From Gonium pectorale (lineage: Eukaryota; Chlorophyta; Chlorophyceae; Chlamydomonadales; Volvocaceae), in contig LSYV01000010.1 in the NCBI GenBank assembly GCA_001584585.1, positions 846,868 through 856,868 of the forward strand: a stretch of DNA of 10,001 nt, read 5' to 3'. The notes below the pieces were generated by a model. The model ran no database searches. It was not told the origin of the DNA and saw only the letters and a program-made list of their open reading frames with translations. Shown in pieces: positions 6,410 through 10,001 of this stretch. The first letter of the stretch is position 1. Each line of letters starts with the position of its first letter. A program made the position numbers and the translations under genes.

Positions 6410-7545
6410 TCTTGGCGTGTGCGCTAGTTAGCTTGGCGGGCTTCTTCGGCACGCTCTACCTCGTGCCGAAGGTAGCGGCTAAGACACAGTCGCGGGGCAT
6501 TTGCGGCAAGGACCTCAACAAGAAGGGCACGCCCGCTGGCGATGTGCCCATCCCGGAAGCAGCGGGCCTGGCACCCGGCTGCGTGTTCCTGCTGTGCGTC
6601 ATCTGCTTCGAGCTGCTGCACTACTATGACATCGGCAGCCTGGTGGGCTTCGTGCGCAGCGGCTTCCGCGGGCCGCTGAAGACGGAGCCCATAGCGGATG
6701 CGTGGCTCGTGGACTACAACGCCGCGCTGGCGACGATAGCCTTCATGCTCTTCCTGGGATTCGCGGACGATGTGCTGGACATCCGGTGGCGCGTCAAGCT
6801 CATCCTGCCGCTCTTTGCCGCGCTGCCGCTGCTGGTGGCGTACTCTGGTGGCACGGGCATCGCCCTGCCCAAGCCGCTGCTCAGCCTCGGCCTCGGCCTG
6901 CCCACCTACCTCGAGCTCGGTGTGCTCTACAAGGCCTACATGGTCATGTTGACGATTTTCTGCACCAACTCTATTAACATCCTCGCGGGCGTCAACGGCC
7001 TGGAGGCCGGCCAAACCTTCATTGTCGCGTGCGCGGTGCTGCTGCACAACCTGCTCGCCGTCGCGGGCTGGGCGGGCGCCTCCCCCGCCGTCCGCGACGG
7101 CCACCTCTTCTCCGCCTACCTCATGATGCCCCTGGCCGCCACCACCTTTGGCCTGCTGGCCTTCAACTGGTACCCAAGCAAGGTCTTCGTCGGCGACACC
7201 TTTACCTACTTTGCCGGCATGACCATCGCCGTTGCCGGCATCCTGGGCCACCACTCCGAAACCCTCCTCCTCTTCCTCCTACCCCAAGTCTTCAACTTTG
7301 TCTACTCCCTGCCCCAGCTCTTCAAGATCGTGCCCTGCCCTCGCCACCGGCTGCCCGTGTTCGACCCGGCCACCGGGCTGCTGAGGCCCAAGGACGCGCC
7401 CGACTGGAACCTGGTCAACCTGACGCTGCAGCTGTTTGGGCGCTGCAGCGAGAACGCGCTGTGCGTGCGGGTGCTGGGTTTCCAGGTGGCCAGCTGCGCG
7501 CTGGCCTTCGGGCTGCGCTACATGCTGCAGGGCGTGTACAAGTAG
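6310..7545 (+). CDS. ALG7: UDP-GlcNAc:dolichyl-phosphate GlcNAc-1-phosphate transferase
   Basis: It transfers GlcNAc-1-phosphate from UDP-GlcNAc to dolichyl phosphate, making Dol-PP-GlcNAc, the first committed step of N-glycan precursor synthesis on the cytosolic face of the ER; tunicamycin inhibits this enzyme. The protein has 411 residues (about 408 in animals) and is very hydrophobic, fitting about ten membrane helices. Key family motifs are all intact: GKDLNKKG (66-73), FADDVLDIRWRVK (151-163, the Asp153-Asp154 pair), CTNSINILAGVNGLEAGQ (218-235), NWYPSKVFVGDTFTYFAGM (286-304, Asp296) and the PCPRHR signature (342-347). The C-terminal loop after PCPRHR is shorter than in animals. The coding region has no intron, unlike the neighbouring GBP. 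The start is the first ATG in frame that gives the usual N-terminal hydrophobic segment. It is divergently transcribed from the GBP gene. DPAGT1 and GPT are synonyms for this enzyme. Confidence 0.97.
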   Translation: MSRLAQLALLGILGFGLPAWAFTQIEDLRAQQLILACALVSLAGFFGTLYLVPKVAAKTQSRGICGKDLNKKGTPAGDVPIPEAAGLAPGCVFLLCVICFELLHYYDIGSLVGFVRSGFRGPLKTEPIADAWLVDYNAALATIAFMLFLGFADDVLDIRWRVKLILPLFAALPLLVAYSGGTGIALPKPLLSLGLGLPTYLELGVLYKAYMVMLTIFCTNSINILAGVNGLEAGQTFIVACAVLLHNLLAVAGWAGASPAVRDGHLFSAYLMMPLAATTFGLLAFNWYPSKVFVGDTFTYFAGMTIAVAGILGHHSETLLLFLLPQVFNFVYSLPQLFKIVPCPRHRLPVFDPATGLLRPKDAPDWNLVNLTLQLFGRCSENALCVRVLGFQVASCALAFGLRYMLQGVYK

Positions 7546-7576
7546 CGGAGGGGCGCACAGGGGATTAGCGCGAGTT

Positions 7577-7650
7577 GCCCACCTGTGTTGAAAAGGAAAA
7601 CGCATACGACGAGCGTAAGCGCGAAAGCGATGGCGTCGTTGTAGGACCCA
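7577..7650 (+). repeat. Dispersed ~75-base repeat, copy downstream of ALG7
   Basis: This copy matches 2465-2540 (reverse complement) at all but three positions over the 66 bases from GTGTTGAAAAGG to GTAGGACCCA. To the left, GC-C-CACCT versus GC-A-CACCT matches with a 2-base indel. The core 7585-7644 is exactly 60 bases and starts GT and ends AG. An 11-base direct repeat, CCCACCTGTGT, lies at 7578-7588 and 7647-7657. I cannot place the repeat in a known family. Confidence 0.85.
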
Positions 7651-8294
7651 CCTGTGTGTCGTGGATGTGTGGCTGCGCTGTGTACCGGGCACAGGAAGGG
7701 CAGGGCATAGGAAGGAGAGTGACGCGTATGCTACGGTTTGCATATGACGCGTACTTGCGGTTGCGTGCTGCGGGAGCGGACACGGGATGCTGTGGGATGA
7801 AGGGCAGGGACTCAGTGGGAGGAGCTGGCGCCCGGAAGGAATCTTTGTAGGGGCCAGCGCGACCATGAACTTGGGGCGGTTGCAGGGACATGGCACGAGG
7901 GGATGAACCAAAGACAGTGAGCGGGCATTAGGAGTGACGTGGGCAGATGGAGCTCAAAAGTTTGAGATCGTGGGCGTGGATTCAGGGACGGCGCACGGCC
8001 GCAGACGATGTATACGTCTTGCGACACAGCAGCTTTGGACACAACAGGAGATCGTGGTGCCTCCAAAAGGGCCGGACTCCAGTGGTCCGCGCAGTGTGTG
8101 CGGTGAATCCTGCGCCTCGCGACACCTAGCCCGCACCTGCGACCGTTTGCCGTAATGCAACGTGTTGGACGCTTAAATGTGAACGCACCTGCGGTGTGGG
8201 CGTGTCCAGAGAGCCGGAGAGTGGGCGGCACAGGCTGAGCGCGGCCTCTGAGTCATGCCCTTAAACGGTGTGGCTGGATTCTTTTCTCATGCAT

Positions 8295-8299
8295 TGTAA
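8295..8299 (+). terminator. Candidate poly(A) signal TGTAA for ALG7
   Basis: TGTAA is the usual chlorophyte poly(A) signal, lying about 10-20 bases before the cleavage site. This is the first plus-strand copy I see after the ALG7 stop and would give a 3'UTR of about 760 bases. Five-base motifs occur by chance, so this is tentative. Confidence 0.35.
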
Positions 8300-8812
8300 G
8301 TTCCGATGCGGGTGCGTGGGGGCTGTACATTGCCGGCGGGGTCGCAGCTCTCAGGCCATGGCATCCGCTGGAGGGAATCCTAAGTGGTGGAGGGGCCGTA
8401 CGGCATTTCGTAGATGTGGATAGGCCAATGCGACGGGCTGGTGCAGTACCGATGCCGTATCTGACCCTTGGGCGGGGCTACTTCCAGAGGTGACCCACGG
8501 GTCGTTCACAAAATGTGGTGGTAGCTGCGTGCCCAGTACGGAGGGGAGGCACCGCGACGGAGATACGGGCACGGCTGGGGGTGTCTGGTGGCGCAGGGAA
8601 TGCCAGCGTGCGGCGCTGCGCACTTGGATGTCTCGTCCACCGATGGACCTCTAGGGACTGCGTGCCAGGGGCTGCTTTGGTTGGGCAAAAGGATGTGAAG
8701 TGAGCAGCCAGGGTCAGGGCAGGGTCCTTCGGCACGAAGCGCCCCTAACCTCCCGCAGCGGCAGACCGGCACGTAGGTCACGTCTCTCGATTGCTGCAAT
8801 ACGGTACCCCAC

Positions 8813-8880
8813 ACCCCTTACGCCACGGCGTCCCGGTGGCGCATGCGCGGCCCGACACGGTTTCCGCGTGGACAAGGGGT
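8813..8880. repeat. Imperfect inverted repeat in the gene-free stretch
   Basis: ACCCCTT (8813-8819) with CCACG (8823-8827) pairs with CGTGG (8867-8871) and AAGGGGT (8874-8880), interrupted by a 3/2-base internal loop. The loop contains the palindrome GCGCATGCGC. No function is evident. Confidence 0.6.
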
Positions 8881-9084
8881 AACCTGGGACCAGAGGTTGC
8901 CATACAGCGGGGACTGCGACCCAGTGGCCGTCCCCTCCCCTTCCCCTGTGAGCTGCCTTGACCGCGCGAGGCCGAGCGGGGGGCATTTGCTTTCAACAGG
9001 TATAGCGTGACGATATAAGCAGCAATTACTTGGATGACGTTGCAAACAGCCGAGTCACGCCGCAACCCGCGAGCGCAGTACGAG

Positions 9085-9090
9085 TATAAG
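9085..9090 (+). promoter_or_regulatory. TATA-like box before the 9196 gene
   Basis: TATAAG lies 111 bases before the ATG at 9196; a similar TATAAG is at 9014-9019. A start site near 9115 would give a leader of about 80 bases containing short uORFs (9118-9153, and 9163-9177 in the main frame). This is tentative. Confidence 0.35.
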
Positions 9091-9195
9091 GTCAAGCTGA
9101 CAAGGTTATGTACACACATGGTTTTTAACATGGCCTTTGGGCGATCCCTGTAATATCTCTGCATGTTCTCATCCTAGGCATTGGAGGGAAGGACG

Positions 9196-9924
9196 ATGAT
9201 GAATGGACTCCTAAGGAGGCGTGGCAGCACCACCGCCGGCTTGCCGCTCGCCGCGCCGGATGTGAATGCTGCGCAACGAAGCGCGGCCTCGCAGCCCAGC
9301 CAGCCCCCACAGCTGCCCTACCGGCTCTGGTTCGCACGCCGGGCCTATTTCGCAGACCTCGTTCTGCTGTCCCTCGATTTCGTCCTTGCCTGCTTCATCT
9401 ACTGGACGACCATCCTTTACAACGCCAGCTGCGCGGCGGGGGGGCCCAGCGACGCCGGCGGCGACGTCGGCAGCGGCGTTGTGGGCGGCGGCGGTCCGGC
9501 GGCGGCGGTGCTGCTGCAGGCGTTGCACCCCCCTCTGGATCCCGCCGCCCGCCGCGTGGACGCCGTCCTCACCGGCTTCCCCTGCAATGCCCGCTACTCG
9601 CAGCAGCTGCTGTACACGCTCCGCACCGGCGCCGCGATCGACCCACGGGTCAGGCTGCGCCTGGGGGACTACCCCACGGCCGCCCTGCTGTTGACGCAGC
9701 CCCTGACGCTGGCGCTGGCGCTAGCGGCGCCTGTGCTGTACGAACGGTTTCGAAGCGGCCTGGCCATCGCCAACGTGGTTCTGCCGGAGCTGTGTCTGCT
9801 TGTGTCGGCGGCCTGGACCCCTGCCGCGGGCCTGCTGCGGGTGCTGTCGACACAGTTCCTGATCGGCGAGCGCCGCCGCATCGGGCGGATGTTCCTGGTC
9901 TGGCGCTCCGTCGTGGTGTACCGA
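9196..9924 (+). CDS. Unrecognised multi-pass membrane protein, first exon (gene continues past window)
   Basis: I do not recognise this protein. The frame is open from ATG at 9196 to the window end; an in-frame TAG at 9175 lies upstream and the next codon is a second ATG. A good donor, CGA|GTAAGC, at 9925 suggests the exon ends at 9924 (243 residues, phase 0), because the frame after it loses the C/G third-position bias. Residues 1-45 are polar and Ser/Pro/Gln-rich. Membrane-like segments are at about 52-75 (ADLVLLSLDFVLACFIYW), 161-182 (LLLTQPLTLALALAAPVLY) and 188-215. Between the first two is a Gly-rich linker (about 80-101) and a segment with C79 and C130. Basic loops follow (ERFRSG; GERRRIGRMF). 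It could be a transporter fragment or an algal-specific membrane protein. An alternative is an exon beginning after TCATCCTAG at 9177. Confidence 0.72.
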
Positions 9925-10001
9925 GTAAGCGTTGGTGGTCGCGCACCGGCGGGATGCGGCACGTGTAAGATGCAGCGACGGCAAGCGTGGGCAGGCCGTA
10001 C
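9925..10001 (+). other. Start of first intron of the 9196 gene (partial)
   Basis: It begins GTAAGCG and runs to the window edge. It stays open in the exon frame, so read-through cannot be excluded without transcript data. Confidence 0.5.

Larger units (their letters stand above)
7546..9084 (+). other. Gene-free stretch: probable ALG7 3'UTR, then unassigned sequence
   Basis: No reading frame here (longest about 139 residues, antisense) shows a motif or codon bias of a real gene. The first part is likely ALG7 3'UTR, perhaps to about 8310, and includes the dispersed repeat at 7577-7650. After that come unassigned sequence and an imperfect inverted repeat at 8813-8880. A small non-coding RNA cannot be excluded. 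Confidence 0.6.

Noticed and set aside
6424..7254. 276-residue open frame antisense to ALG7
   Set aside because: It is the usual mirror of a gene with C/G third positions; the composition is low-complexity, and no motif or promoter supports it.
7577..7650. Hammerhead-type ribozyme or tRNA-derived element
   Set aside because: I found no CUGAUGA core motif on either strand and no tRNA box A/B arrangement.
7934..8155. 73-residue frame downstream of ALG7
   Set aside because: It has no recognisable motif, no codon bias like the real genes nearby, and lies in the probable 3'UTR.
9266..9694. 142-residue open frame at the right edge
   Set aside because: It is a shifted-frame shadow of the 9196 gene; the 9196 frame has the hydrophobic segments and the third-position C/G bias.

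Overview
The window looks like nuclear DNA of a green alga, most likely a chlorophyte of the Chlorophyceae or Trebouxiophyceae. The signs are GC-rich sequence with strong C/G preference at third codon positions, GT-AG introns of about 400 to 1440 bases with GTG-type donors and C-rich acceptors, many small tandem repeats inside introns, and a TGTAA motif where a chlorophyte poly(A) signal would be expected. I see no rRNA, tRNA, CRISPR array or bacterial operon structure.

Three genes are visible. (1) On the minus strand, from 5924 down past the left edge, lies the 5' part of a guanylate-binding protein (GBP/dynamin-like GTPase) gene. I could assemble seven exons covering 342 residues, and every splice junction keeps the reading frame. 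Its first exon (5824-5924) is short and encodes a convincing signal peptide. (2) On the plus strand, 6310-7545 is a complete, intronless ALG7/DPAGT1 gene: the enzyme that adds GlcNAc-1-phosphate to dolichyl phosphate, the first step of N-glycan assembly at the ER. (3) On the plus strand from 9196 is the first exon of an unrecognised protein with about three membrane segments; a donor site at 9925 suggests the gene continues beyond the window.

Genes 1 and 2 are divergent, with 385 bases between start codons, so they share a promoter region. Both products probably enter or sit in the ER. ALG7 has an overlapping upstream ORF that starts 5 bases before the main AUG. The stretch 7546-9084 holds the probable ALG7 3'UTR, a dispersed repeat copy and no gene that I can support.

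The most unusual items are these. A ~75-base repeat occurs once in a GBP intron and once just after ALG7, in the sense orientation of both genes, with a 60-base GT...AG core and a possible hairpin. Two 15-bp minisatellites in GBP intron 2 have units that differ only by transitions and flank a nested hairpin. The GBP carries a signal peptide and two glycosylation sequons. A GBP 5' splice site is duplicated 113 bases downstream. I found no clear new defence or mobile system.
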